NCBI GenBank assembly: GCA_014281115.1
Contig: JACONQ010000002.1
Span: 4,340,001-4,404,000, forward strand
Direction of reading: 5' to 3'
Length of the DNA: 64,000 nt
Source: Laburnicola sp. R22_1
Lineage: Eukaryota > Ascomycota > Dothideomycetes > Pleosporales > Didymosphaeriaceae
In this document: piece by piece, positions 49,275 through 60,465 of the stretch
How positions within the stretch are numbered: the stretch's first letter is position 1
Layout: every line of letters begins with the position of its first letter
The notes under the pieces: model-generated
The model's database searches: none
Seen by the model: the letters and a program-made list of their open reading frames with translations, nothing else
Told to the model about the DNA's origin: nothing
Position numbers and translations under genes: made by a program

Positions 49275-51111
49275 ATGGCAGCCGAAGACGACAAGGCCTG
49301 GGAGCAGGCCGAGGGCATCCCCAGCCTCACCGACCCCTTCATCCAAAAGTACTTCTCGGGACGCGACGCCCTGGTGCAGCAGGAGATGAAGCAGCGCAGC
49401 GGTCCGTCCACAGCAAACCAACCATCACCAACATAAACACCCGTCTGACAGCCTTCAGACCACCTTTTCCGGGAGAACCTGTCGCCCACGGCCGCCGAAG
49501 CCTGCGCCATCGTGTCGCAGATACGCTTCGAGGAGCAGCAGACGCTGTGGACCAAGGAGTACGAGGACAGCCTCGTCAGCGACCATGTCGACGTCTTCCC
49601 CGGCATGATGTTTAGTCTTGCCAAGGAACGCATGGAGAAGAGCAAGCTGTGGCAGATTGTGCAGAAGATGCCCAAGGGCGCGCTGTTGCACTGCCATCTC
49701 GAGGCCATGATTGACCTTGACTGGGCGCTCGAGGAAGCCTTTGCTACCGAGGGTGTTTGCCTACGGAGCGACGCGCCCCTGTCAAGCGAACAGGCGCGCT
49801 TGAAGACCGGCTTCTCCTTTACCTTCTCCAAGACGAACGCAAAGGGCCATGTTTCCATCTGGGCCGACGAGTATACTGCAGATACCAACATCCCGCTAGC
49901 AACCGCAGCAGACAACTTCCCCGATGGCGGACGCAAAGGCTTCGTCGACTGGGTCCGCTCCCGCACGACCATCACCGCCGAAGAGCATCTCAAGCACCAC
50001 GAAGGCCCCAACCAAGTATGGCGCAAGTTCATGTCGTGTTTCCCCATCCTCGGCTCCATCATGTTCTACGAGCCCATCTTCCGCAAATTCATCCGCAAAA
50101 TGTGCCAGCAGCTCCTCCAAGACGGCATCTTTTACGTCGATCTCCGCTCCGCCTTCTACACCCCGTACCGCAGTCTCGGCAAAGAAGAGTGGGACGAAGA
50201 CTTCTACAACATGCTCGACCATCTGCAAGACGAAGTGGAGAAATTCAAAGCCTCAGACGAAGGCAAAGACTTCTGGGGCGTCCGCATGATCTGGACCACC
50301 ATGCGCTCCCTCGACGACCGCGCCATCATAGAAAGTGCGTCCACCCCCACCTCCATCCTCCACCCCCATACTTACAACCCACCCAGGCATGAACCAATGC
50401 ATCCGCATGAAACGCTCCTTCCCCACCCTCATCGCAGGCTACGACCTCGTCGGCCACGAAGACCCAGGCCGCTCCCTCCCCTCCCTAACCCCACTCCTCC
50501 TCTCCTTCCTCCGCAAATGCACAACCGCCCGCCTCTCCATCCCCTTCTTCTTCCACGCCGGCGAAACCCTCGGCACCGGCTCCGAAGCAGACACCAACCT
50601 CTTCGACGCCCTCCTCCTCGGCACCCGCCGCCTCGGCCACGCCTTCTCCCTCTACAAACACCCCCTGCTAATCGACATGGTCAAAGACAAAAAAATCCTC
50701 GTCGAATCCTGCCCCGTCTCGAATGAGGTCTTACGCCTCTGTGGGAGTATCATGAGTCATCCGCTTCCTGCGCTGCTGGCGAGGGGCGTCCCGTGTTCGT
50801 TGAGCAACGATGATCCGAGTATCCTGGGCCATGGGGGCGTGGCGGGCATGTCGCATGATTTTTGGCAGGCGTTGCAAGGGTGGGAGAATCTCGGGTTGGA
50901 GGGGTTGGGCTCCCTGGCGGAGAATAGTGTGAGGTGGGCGAGCTTCGAGGATTGTAGTTCGCAGGAGTGGGTGCAGGATATTAAAGAGGGGAGTATGGGG
51001 GAGGGGGTTAGGGGCAAGAGACTGAGGGAGTGGGCGGTGAGGTGGGAGCGGTTTTGTGCGTGGGTGGTGGAGGAGTATGGTGTGGATGAGAATCTGGATC
51101 CGGTGGAATGA
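49275..51111 (+). CDS. adenosine deaminase, ADGF/CECR1-like
   Basis: This metal-dependent hydrolase of 575 aa probably converts adenosine to inosine. Three exons, 49275..49401, 49459..50334 and 50387..51111, join in frame across introns of 57 and 52 nt. Family motifs are complete: LLHCHLEAMIDLDW (zinc H-x-H), FFFHAGET (His and catalytic Glu), RLGHAFSL (zinc His), ESCPVSNEVL and SLSNDDPSILG (zinc Asp). The N-terminal 90 residues with the IVSQIRFEEQQTLW region fit ADGF-type proteins, but no signal peptide is seen, so the protein is probably intracellular. The start at 49275 is the first ATG that keeps the conserved N-terminal helix. It is divergent from atg2 and convergent with npr2. Confidence 0.92.
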
Positions 51112-51285
51112 GGGGATGGGATTGGGGGGTTTGTAGGTAGTGGTGCTGAGTAGACGGAGGTGGGTGGGGTTCAACACGCCATGACATGATAGATGAGAGA
51201 CACGATTAGTCAAATACAACCTATACATCAATCTTTGCTTCTATCCCTCTTCAACCCCGACACACACTTCTCACCCATGCATCTA

Positions 51286-53073
51286 TCACCGACTAAATAT
51301 CTGCACCTCCCCCCACGCCCTCACCCTCCCCTCCACCACCTCCCCACTCCCCCCAAGCTCCAAACAAATCTCATCAAAACTATGCCTCCCATCCAAAAAC
51401 CGCCCCAATCCCAACCTGCCCACCTCCCCACCACCTCTAACCAACTCTTCTAATCCCCTCTCGTTCCTAGACGCCCCCCCAAACGCCCTCTCATTCCCAC
51501 CCATCACACCTCCAAACGCCCCCTCCGCCTTCCTTCCCATCATCCCACCCCCTCCCCCTCCCCCTCCTCAACAACAGACGAACCCCCCGACCTCAAACTC
51601 GTCGGCGGCGCCGGAGGTACGCCCGCCGCTCCCACACCAGCCCCAGCCCCAGCCCCCACATTCGTAGCAACCGCATACCGATGCACACGATACAAAAACC
51701 CTTTGACAACGCCAAACGTAATCAGCCGCCTTACATCGATACCATTCAGCAGCGAGAGATTATCCAGCACCCATTGGCGGAGGGGCAAGCCTTGGCGGAG
51801 GGTGATGTAGAGCGTTATTAGCGTTTCGTGGGGGATGGGGTGCGGGTCTTGGGATGTGGTTGTGGTTGTGGGGTGCATGGACGGGTGTAGGTGTGCAGGG
51901 GTGGGAGAATAGGAGTATGAGAGTGCGGAGTCGCTAGGTAGAGAAGGCGCCGCCGTTGTAGACGACAGCGGAGAGTGGGATTCTGCCAGCTCACGCCCGG
52001 AGTCGCTGTCTATGCCTATGCCCGCGCGGTGTGCGGTACCCCGGCGCAGTCTAGGGACGCGGACATAGCGCACGCATTCCTCCTTCACGGCCTCGTCGAC
52101 GATGAAGCCGCCGATCTCGGCCGTGGGCGCGTACACGGCGCCGAAGCTGAAGATGTCGAGCAGCACGAGGCAGCCGTAGAAGACGAGGTGTTGGATGGCT
52201 TTGCGGGTGAGGCTGAGGTCTGTGTCGGCGAGTTGGGCGATGTGCGCGACGCTGTTGATGCCATTGATGTAGGGGAGGATGCGGGCGAGGGTGAGATCGG
52301 AGGAGATGGGGCGGGAGAGCGAGGGGAGGTTGATGGTTAGGAGGGGGACTTGGTGGGCGTAGATGGGCGGTGGTGGGGGCCGGGTAGGGAAGAGCTTGAG
52401 GTTTATCGTGTTGGAGTCGTCTATGCAGAATCAGTATCCTCTTTCGTAAACCATGCCCTCAGGGCGAGCGGAAAACACACCGATCGGAATCATGCACTCT
52501 GCATAATTATTCAAATCCTCCAACAACATCTCACACAGCGCGAAAACCTTACTCCCGCCCTGCTCCCCCTTCCACTTCTTCCCACCCTCCTCCCAACACC
52601 CCTCCTCTCCCTCCCAAACCGCATTCTCCTCCCCACTAACAAACCCGCCCTGCTCTTCCAGCCCCCTCAACAACCGCCCCACCTTCCTCACCACCTCCCC
52701 GTGCGCGACCCAGTCCTTGACCCCCTCCTCTACCACCAGCGCCCAGTTGAAGATGAACTCATTGCGGCTGTACTTGCCCTCGCGGATGCACACCGGGTAT
52801 CCGATGACGCGGTAGTGGTTGACGCAAAACGTGAGCAGGCGGTCGCAGAACTGCTGCGTGGGGATGAGGTAGGATGTGATGGCGTCGAAGGAGAAGAGGG
52901 GCTGGCGGAGCGCAGAGGGCGAGGCCGACGGCGTTATGCTGCCTTCAGGGACTTGGTGGAGCACGCGGGAGCCTGACGGTGTTAGTGGGCGATGGGATGA
53001 GCGGCCAAGGTACGCCACCTTTTTCGTGGTGGAAGCGCGTGAAGAAGATTGCCTTGATTGCGCGTGTAGGCAT
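51286..53073 (-). CDS. npr2: Nitrogen permease regulator 2 (SEACIT/GATOR1 subunit)
   Basis: Npr2, with Npr3 and Iml1, forms the GTPase-activating complex that restrains TORC1 at the vacuole when amino acids are short. The minus-strand exons are 53073..53019, 52972..52481 and 52420 onward, joined by 46- and 60-nt introns. Typical features are AIFFTRFHHEKGSRVLHQVP, SFDAITSYLIPTQQFCDRLL, GYPVCIREGKYSRNEFIFN and LNGIDVRRLITFGVVKG. The main frame ends at 51540 in a (GGGGGA)n tract. The expected C-terminal helix region (RFLDGRHSFDEICLEL, WGEVQIFSR) continues in another frame to 51286. Either a G-tract length error or slippage, or an unusual 59-nt intron (GTCGGG..GGAAG), must link them. The identity is firm, but the C-terminal join is not. 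Confidence 0.92.
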
Positions 53074-53602
53074 TGAGCCTCGTGACGGGAGCAGTGCTGG
53101 GCGTCGAATCTACATGGTGTGTGTAATGGGAGAGCGGTGGGGCAGCCGCTGGAGCTTCAGGTCAAGGATAGGGTCCGTGCACTGCATTCGAGTGGATGCA
53201 CGCCAGTCATGCCAGGAACACCGCATTAGGTCAACCAAGGCGCCAAAAGCACGGAGAACTTCGACTTGGTATTGTACGATGCCAATGGCATCGATACCAG
53301 CAGGCATAGGTGCTATCCATCATTGGCAATATTCTTCCATGCCGCATTGCCTCAGTCCAAATTAATCATCCATACTGCAGCCGACGCCCTTTTCTCCTCC
53401 ACTGGCTTCTGCCAATATCTTGGCTTCAAAGGCCAGGATGATGCACCTGGCGCCCTTCGCTCTCCCAATCGGCCCCCAGGTCAATATACATCCAAGGCTG
53501 ACTGCATTCAAAGTCCGAATTGTTCACCCTAGCACCCCCCCTCCATCCGGGTCCACCAATTGAATATACTTCCAAAGCACACTGCCTTGTAAGTCAAGCT
53601 GA
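53074..53602. other. intergenic region, no gene seen
   Basis: This is the upstream side of npr2 and the downstream flank of the TPR-F-box gene. A loose repetition of CATCC/CCAAATTGA-like words occurs around 53360-53610. Confidence 0.35.
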
Positions 53603-55404
53603 TCATCCATAGAACACCCGGCGTCCCTTCGCTTTTCCAGTCGGTTCCATCATTGTACAGCTCACATGAACGCCCTTCTTCGCAGCATACTCGATCGCAT
53701 CCCGGCTGCTCACTTTATAACAGTGATCAGCGTTTATGTAGCGGAGTGCAGGCGATCCATCCACAAACTTCCGAATACCAAGGCCGGATATCTTCGTACG
53801 CGAAACGTCGACCTCAGTAAGACTTGTCAAGTTGGTGATGACACTGACGTCTTCGTCTCTGAGAGGGAGACCGGGTAGACTCAATGAGGTCAACGCGCGT
53901 GTTAGGACTCGGGGAGATGTGAGCAGGTAGGTCGATATCGAGACCGGCGTAGCGCCTTGTGGATCTTGAACAAATTCGCCACGGAGAGAGAGATGCTCCA
54001 GCGGTTTTCCATCCTCAATAGGGACCTCTTGGTCGTGGTCGTCAGTATACACGTCGAGTAGTTTAGATAGGAGATCTGGCCACAGAGGCACCGCGCCGCC
54101 AAGAGTCAACTCTGTGAGTGAGCGACAGCATGACCGTGTCGCATGCTCGAGCGTCCGAAGAGTGCTCTCGCAGTTCCGTGGCTGGAAAACGAGTTGTTTG
54201 AGCGTTGGCGGAAGCATGGGTAAATGCAAGATGTGGAAGTTCTGCACAACAAATGAAGTTAGACTCGTTGTGTGAATTCCTGGAACCCCGACCCAGGCAA
54301 TCGAGTCATGGACCAATGTCAACGATTGCAGCGCAACTGCCCCAGAGAGCAACGATGTCACGTCTACCATACCCCCTCCGAAGCATCGCAGCGTGAGCGT
54401 GTGTAGCCACTTGAACGGGCCGCCTTTCCACGGGAGAGAACCCCTTTCAAGTTCAACGCTGTTGAACGCTACCTACATATCAGGTGCACAAGTCAGTACA
54501 ATTCAGCGATTTGTTCCAAGTTCTTCAGTCCACATGAGGAATGCAGCCCAGAATTACGTACCTGCTCAAGCTCAGGGCGTCTTCTCAAGATCTGGGACGC
54601 AGTATCCAGACTGATCTCTGTGTCTACAGATAGATATTTCAGGTTCCGAGCGCACTGGACCATTTCGATGAGCGAGTCATCGAGCATGTGGGGAACTGAG
54701 AGTATCGTTAGCTTATGTAGGCTTTTACACGCTGTAGCGATATTGCGGAGGATGTCGGTATGCTGCACGCGATGAGCGACTAGAGTGTCTAGAGAGTTAT
54801 TGCCATAGCGAATGGCATTCGCGAGGAACCTTCGCGATACAGGTTTGGTCGCGCGTGAGAGATCTAGGTTAGTCCAAAGCCCGGGGCGGCTGATGAGGAA
54901 GTTCTTCCAGCCCTTGCTCACGCGAAGGCAGTTGACCATCTGTCTGAAAGAGAGATAGCTGATGACCATCTCCACAAGTTCGATCGGCAGCACTGTGAGC
55001 GGATCGACGGCTCTTGGCGGGGAGAGGTTGCGCGTGAGCCGGTCGTGTAAAAGCTGCAAAAGCGGGAACTGCTCGTGGTCGACGGGAACATTCTTCATGC
55101 CATATTTGTAGATGCCGAGCGCGGTGTCATGCTTGTTCATCTTCTGCAGGGCACTCGCTGTGCGCAAGTAGCCCTGGACATCCTGCTTCTGTGCAAGAAT
55201 GGCCTGGCGTCCATCTTTGACGGCGGAGTTGTAGTCGGCGAGCTTGTCGTGGCATGCGGCGCGGTAGTCGTAGAGCGTCGCCGTGGGGATGACGGAAATT
55301 TCGATGGCGTTCGTGAAGGCTTCGATGGCTTTTCCATACTGCTTGAGCTTGTAGTACGACCTGCCGAGCTCCTGGTACTCGTCGGCGGAGAGGGTGCGCG
55401 CCAT
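53603..55404 (-). CDS. TPR-F-box-LRR protein (Pof3-like)
   Basis: Two exons, 55404..54562 and 54472..53603, are joined by an 89-nt intron (GTACGT..ATGTAG) in phase 0, giving 570 aa. The N-terminus has about three tetratricopeptide repeats (ELGRSYYKLKQYGKAIEAFT, RAACHDKLADYNSAV, ALQKMNKHDTALGIYKYG). An F-box follows at about residue 135-175 (LTVLPIELVEMVISYLSFRQ, VSKGWKNFL). The remainder is a leucine-rich repeat array (LHKLTILSVPHMLDDSLIEM, LRYINADHCYKV). This order matches S. pombe Pof3, an SCF ubiquitin-ligase adaptor linked to genome integrity. Orthology is likely but was not tested. The gene name is left blank because no search was possible. Confidence 0.88.
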
Positions 55405-56146
55405 GGCTGCGCGCGTCTAAGGCTGCGAGCGCGGGTTCCTAGGTGCACAGGCGTTAGCGACGTGTTCCAATGATCGCATGCAAACGTAGGTCAAAATTGA
55501 ATCGGGCGTCAGTACCTTTGTACTGCGTTCGAGGATAGGCAATGCAGGTGGAGGTGGAGAAGTCGGGCAGTGTGGTCGCGGGTTGAGAAACGTGTGGGGT
55601 TGGCGGGCGAGCGGGCCAGGTTCACGCCATCACGTGCCATGGTCTGTGCCCAGGTACCAACTTCGTCAATGTACCGACAGCGACTCCGAGTCAGGCCCCC
55701 GACGACCACCGCACCTGCAGGCTGCATCGTTCGCCCATTCCTTTTGTCCATATCTCCCTCGTTCGAAAAAAGCGTCTCTACACCGTACTTTCCCCAAAAA
55801 ACAGCAGCCTCATATCGCGAGGCGCGCAGAGTGGACCCCAAGAGCAACGTGCTGGTTGGCCACCTCTAAACTGATTGACCCGCCCACTGATCCCTTATTG
55901 CCCGACCGCCTCCTTCCCTGCTAGCCTTTTGCGATTAAGCTGAGATCATATAGTCTGTGAAGCATCAACCTTGAAACGTACGCGTGCCCTTCACATTGCC
56001 GGCGTGCCTCGGGAACGGCACATGAAAGCAAATTATAAGATATGGGCCCCTCCATGGGTAATTGCATTAGTTTCATTGAGAATGCTCGCGACAGCGACGA
56101 TAAAAGGGTGTGCGCCTGCGAGCGGTGATGGCGGAAAAGAAGGACC
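55405..56146. other. intergenic region between divergent genes
   Basis: This holds the 5' side of both the TPR-F-box gene and the tyrosinase gene. No supported ORF was found. Overlapping open frames at 55509-55924 lack motifs. Confidence 0.4.
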
Positions 56147-57394
56147 ATGGCGATGAAGCTGCTTGCGTTGGTGCTGGGCGTGTTGTCGTCCTCAGAGGCT
56201 GCTCCGGCACCGCAGGTCGAGAAGAAGTCTTGCACGACCGTATTGCAACGAAAAGCATGGTCAGTAGCAACTTTTCGCATCTGGCAGACCTACCTGACGC
56301 CTTCACAGGCACACGCTCACCCCAGACGAGAAAGCAGCCTACATCGACGCAGAAAAGTGCCTCATGGCCTTGCCCGCCAAACTGGACTTCACCGGCCCCC
56401 GCACGCGCTTCGATGAGTTCCAAAAACTGCACGTCCTCGCAACAGAATCCGTTCACTTTGTGGTACATCACTCCTCAGACCGACCGCTCATGCATACTCC
56501 CATCCTAACTCCGTACCCACGCAGGGCGCATTCCTCCCGTACCACCGCTACCTTATGCACGCGCACGAACAGATCCTAAGAACAGAATGCGGCTACACAG
56601 GCACCCAGCCCTACTGGGACGAGCCCCTCGACGCCGGTAACTTTTCCAGCTCGCTTCTGCTCGACCCTGAGACTGGCTTTGGCGGCAATGGCGTAGGGGA
56701 GGATGGTTGTATCGTCGATGGGCCGTTCAAGGACTACGTCAATGCCATCGGGCCTTTCAAAGAGATTACAGACCACTGTATTGAGCGCAGCCTCGACGAG
56801 TGCGCGAGTGCGATGGCGGCGCAGGAATACGTCGACGAATGCATGGAGATGGACGATTATTCGACGATGTGGCCGTGTTTGGAGTCAAGGCCGCATAATG
56901 CGGGGCATGCTGGGATTGGTGCACAGGTGAGGTGTTTTCCATGCAAAGGGGGCGGTCGATGGTGCTAACTTGTGCAGATGCTGAACCTTTATTCCAGCCC
57001 AGGAGACCCACTCTTTTATCTCCATCACACGTATCTCGATAAGGTGTGGTGGGACTGGCAAGCGCGGAACCTCTCGGCTCGGCTTACTGATATCACCGGG
57101 ACGAATCTAGGGTGGCCTGGAGGCTTTCCTTGGCTTCCTGTTAATGGATCGCTCCCTGAAGCTCCTGGGAATGGAAGCGGGCCTGGGCCTGGTAATGGAA
57201 CCTGTGCTGGCTTTCCAGTCGAACCGTTTCATACCGCGGCGGTTTCGAGTGCCGGACGGCTTATGAGCGATGGAGATCCGAGCGATGTGACTACCTTGGG
57301 TCATGTCTTGACGCTGTATGGGATGTTGCCGAACGTTACGATTGCGGACGTGATGGATGTTCAAGGGGGGTTGTTGTGTTATGAGTATGCGTAG
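56147..57394 (+). CDS. secreted tyrosinase-like copper oxidase
   Basis: Tyrosinases are type-3 copper enzymes that oxidise phenols. Here four exons, 56147..56259, 56309..56462, 56525..56926 and 56978..57394, give 361 aa. Introns of 49-62 nt keep frame. A signal peptide (MKLLALVLGVLSSSEA) is followed by the CuA region (KLHVLATESVHF, GAFLPYHRYLMHAHE, CGYTGTQPYWDEP). The CuB region has HNAGHAGIG and DPLFYLHHTYLDKVWWDW. All six His positions appear to be present. The C-terminal extension is short, unlike melanin-forming tyrosinases with a long cap, so it resembles secreted tyrosinase-like enzymes of secondary metabolism or lignin breakdown. Met 56147 or 56153 could be the start. It converges with the GH95 gene. 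Confidence 0.9.
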
Positions 57395-57442
57395 GACTCT
57401 TGAGCCCGCCAGCTATCCCAGACTGTCAGTAGTCAAAAAGGA

Positions 57443-57472
57443 GGCTTCCCGCATGTTCGGTATACGGTATAA
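57443..57472 (+). repeat. 30-bp dispersed motif copy
   Basis: It starts GCTTCCCGCATGTT, continues CGGTATACGG and ends TATAAT. It matches 34223-34252 at about 25 of 30 positions, with mostly C/T and G/A differences. Confidence 0.55.
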
Positions 57473-57611
57473 TGCCGTGCTGGAACGCAGTAGGGTTGCT
57501 GAAAACGCACCGAACTAGGGTAAAGTAGTGAAACTGGTTTGGCAGCTGTTCAGGGCACTGTTCGTGAGTGATGAGGGAATATCTGACTCGCTCCAATCAT
57601 CGGCTTACATT

Positions 57612-60059
57612 CTACATTTCAAAGAGCAACTCGCCCTCCTTATTCACAACCCTCAGTCCCGCAGTCCTCTCATGCACCTCCACACTCCCCACCACCCCTC
57701 CCTCATCCCACCCAAAATCCACCCAACCACCACCCCTAAGTCTCAACCCACGCACAAACCCACCACCCCAAGCTGCCGGAATAGCAGGCCCCAACACCAC
57801 AGTCGGCGTCACCCGCTGCTCACCCACCGCAACCGGCAAATCCACAACCAGCATACTCAGCACCGCACCCCCAAGCCCATAATTCGCATCAATCTGAAAC
57901 GGCGTATTCTCCCCCGAATACATGGAAAACCCATTCCCCACAAAATTCTGCTCAACAGCGTACCGCAGCTCAAAATGCGCTCTCTCAGTATTATTCAGAC
58001 GCGCCCAGCAAGCTGCCCTCCACACCTTTGCCCATCCCGCATTGGCGTCTTCGCCGTTTCCAACGCCCCGGCTGTAGAGCTTCTGCGCGACAGCATCTTG
58101 AATAGTGCGGTTCGTGTAGCCCCCCATGAACGAGGAGAGCGAGTATCCCGGATGCCAGCCCACGAGCTCGGAGAGATGACGATGCGTGTCGTTTATGACT
58201 TCATAGCCTTCTGCGGCGGGGAGTTTCCACTCCTGTATCTGGCCCCAGTCCCCGACGTGGAAGCCTCTGTCTAAGCGGGCGAGCGAGCGCGTCACGTTGG
58301 TTATGAACGCGGTGTCTTGTTCGCCTGCGACGTCGCTGACTGACAGTACCGCCTCGAAGACCTGATGAACCAGCTGCTGGAAATGCGCACATGCAAACGT
58401 CGTGGGGCCGTGCTCTGGAGAATTACACGGATTGACGACGAGCGTCCCGTCCTTCGAGTACATATCCTCTTGCAACTGATGCACCCAGAACGCCGCCACG
58501 CCTCTCATCATCGGATACCCCTGCGCACTTAACCACGCGACATCCCTTGCGTAATCCCAATGATCATACACATGCTGCATCATCCACGCCGCAGCCGCCG
58601 CATAATTCGCCCAACTCGCCCCGCTCTTCATCCCCGTATGTCCAAAAATGTTCATCTCGTTGTGGACAACCCAGCCCGGTGCGCCGTACAATAACCGCGC
58701 TGTCTCTTCGCCCCGCGGCACCCACGTGGAGGCCATGTAGTCCCATAGCGGCGCTTGTAGGTCGGTCAATCCGGTTTGGTCGGCCGTCCAGTGGTTCATC
58801 TGTAGATTGATGTTGGCGTGGTAGTCGCCTGACCATGCGGCGCCTAGGCCTTCGCTCCAGCGGCCTTGGAGATTGGGTGGGAGGGAGCCGGGGCGGGAGC
58901 TCGAGATGAAGAGGTATGTGCTGTAGTCGAAGAGGAGGCTTTCTAGGTATGGGTCTCCGGCCTCGTTGCTGGCGTTGTAGCGCGCGATCAGTTTGGCTGT
59001 CTCGATGTTTGCTGAACTGAGGGGATCGGGTAAAGAGAGGGTGAAGAGGCTGGTGAGTGAGCAGAAGTCTTTTACATGGCTGTCTTTTAGTGTTTTGAAC
59101 TCCATTGACGCGGCTGCGGTTGTGGTTTCTTCTACGGCTGGTGCTGGATCGTCGCCTCGGAAGGAATAATCATGCTCGGCGGTGCCCTTTTTCGCATCGT
59201 AGTTTGTACCCGCGCCTACGACGATAGCCACGCTCTTCGTTCCATTCTTCGGTTGAACAGTTAGCACGCCCGTTTCAGGATCGCAAGCCGTCTCAATACC
59301 AGACCCCGAGACGAGGCGAGCAATAGCATCATAGCGCATACCCTCCGGCGGGCCCAACTGCGTCAATCCACGCAATCTCACAAACCGGGACGCCGAGTCG
59401 CACGTGACGTTTTCAAGCACCCGCTCCACGAGCTCGTTGCGCAGCGCAACCTCCAGTCTCGGCAACTGCTTCGACGCGCTTACTTTATACACGCACACCT
59501 GGTCCGGAAACGAGCAAAACACACTCGACGCAAACGTCTCATTCCCCCCCACAAACCTCGTCGTGTGCACCCCACTCTTCAAATCCAACTTCCTCGTATA
59601 CCTCTCCACCTCCCCGCCCTTTACCGACGGAATCGACACCGATAAATTCCCCAGAACGCGATACGTCCCATAATCCGCATCACTCCCCAGCAACGCACTC
59701 ACATTTCCCGTCCCGTTGGCAAAAATCCAGCTGCGGATGTCGTCGAGCGCCGTGGGGGCAACAGCGTCCGGTGGATTCCCGCCCGTGTAGTTTGCGGCTT
59801 CGAACGGGCCGCCGGACCAGAGGGTGTCGAGGTTTAGAGTCAGGGTTTCGGAGCCGGGAAAGCCGAAGGGGAGGGCTGCCAGGCGGCCGTTTCCGAGCGG
59901 GTAGGCGGTGCGGATGATGTCGGCCGCGGTGGCGGGGGATTTCGACCAGAGGGACGGTGCTGCTGCTTGTGCGCTGGCTTTGGGGAGCTCAATGATGAGA
60001 GCAAGGGCATAGAAGCATTGTACGGTCCAGAGGGAGAGGTGCGCTATAACGCGGCCCAT
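57612..60059 (-). CDS. secreted GH95 alpha-L-fucosidase
   Basis: GH95 enzymes are inverting alpha-1,2-L-fucosidases (some act as galactosidases) that trim fucose from xyloglucan or glycans. This intronless gene encodes 815 aa, full length for the family. A hydrophobic N-terminus (LSLWTVQCFYALALIIEL) serves as signal peptide. The N-terminal beta domain begins TAYPLGNGRLAALPFG and WSGGPFEAANYTGG. The (alpha/alpha)6 barrel shows PPNLQGRWSEGLGAAWSGDY with NINLQMNHWTA, then NPCNSPEHGPTT, which carries the general-acid Glu. FQIDANYGLGGAVLSML carries the catalytic Asp. Several N-glycosylation sequons fit secretion. No lesion is seen. Confidence 0.94.
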   Translation of the reverse strand: MGRVIAHLSLWTVQCFYALALIIELPKASAQAAAPSLWSKSPATAADIIRTAYPLGNGRLAALPFGFPGSETLTLNLDTLWSGGPFEAANYTGGNPPDAVAPTALDDIRSWIFANGTGNVSALLGSDADYGTYRVLGNLSVSIPSVKGGEVERYTRKLDLKSGVHTTRFVGGNETFASSVFCSFPDQVCVYKVSASKQLPRLEVALRNELVERVLENVTCDSASRFVRLRGLTQLGPPEGMRYDAIARLVSGSGIETACDPETGVLTVQPKNGTKSVAIVVGAGTNYDAKKGTAEHDYSFRGDDPAPAVEETTTAAASMEFKTLKDSHVKDFCSLTSLFTLSLPDPLSSANIETAKLIARYNASNEAGDPYLESLLFDYSTYLFISSSRPGSLPPNLQGRWSEGLGAAWSGDYHANINLQMNHWTADQTGLTDLQAPLWDYMASTWVPRGEETARLLYGAPGWVVHNEMNIFGHTGMKSGASWANYAAAAAWMMQHVYDHWDYARDVAWLSAQGYPMMRGVAAFWVHQLQEDMYSKDGTLVVNPCNSPEHGPTTFACAHFQQLVHQVFEAVLSVSDVAGEQDTAFITNVTRSLARLDRGFHVGDWGQIQEWKLPAAEGYEVINDTHRHLSELVGWHPGYSLSSFMGGYTNRTIQDAVAQKLYSRGVGNGEDANAGWAKVWRAACWARLNNTERAHFELRYAVEQNFVGNGFSMYSGENTPFQIDANYGLGGAVLSMLVVDLPVAVGEQRVTPTVVLGPAIPAAWGGGFVRGLRLRGGGWVDFGWDEGGVVGSVEVHERTAGLRVVNKEGELLFEM

Positions 60060-60465
60060 GGTATTCTGTTGGAATTTGTATCGAGGCTAACACAGTACCT
60101 GGGGCGTGCAGAAAAGCACAGAGGGTATTCCAACTTTGTACCCATTGTTGTCATTGTCTCGCTAATTTTTTTGAGGGTGGAAAAGGTACGGGTATGCGCC
60201 TAGGTTGTGGGGTAATATAATTGATTGTCTCTAGTGGACGGGGAACGCATTAGAGATTTTCCGCGAAACATCTACCTCTGTACCACATTTGTCCGGCCCG
60301 CGATCCCATAAAATACCTATTATGAACTAGTATGATATAATAGAGCTAGATAGTACACCTATTAATAGTAGTAGACATTTAGTACTATCCCACAAAGCTA
60401 TGACTTCGAACTTACCATTTAATCTTATGGAGTCACCCCAAGCAGCAATCTCCCAGTCATCATAG
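60060..60465. other. intergenic, promoter side of the GH95 gene
   Basis: The sequence is AT-rich from 60300 to 60420. No gene was seen. Confidence 0.35.
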
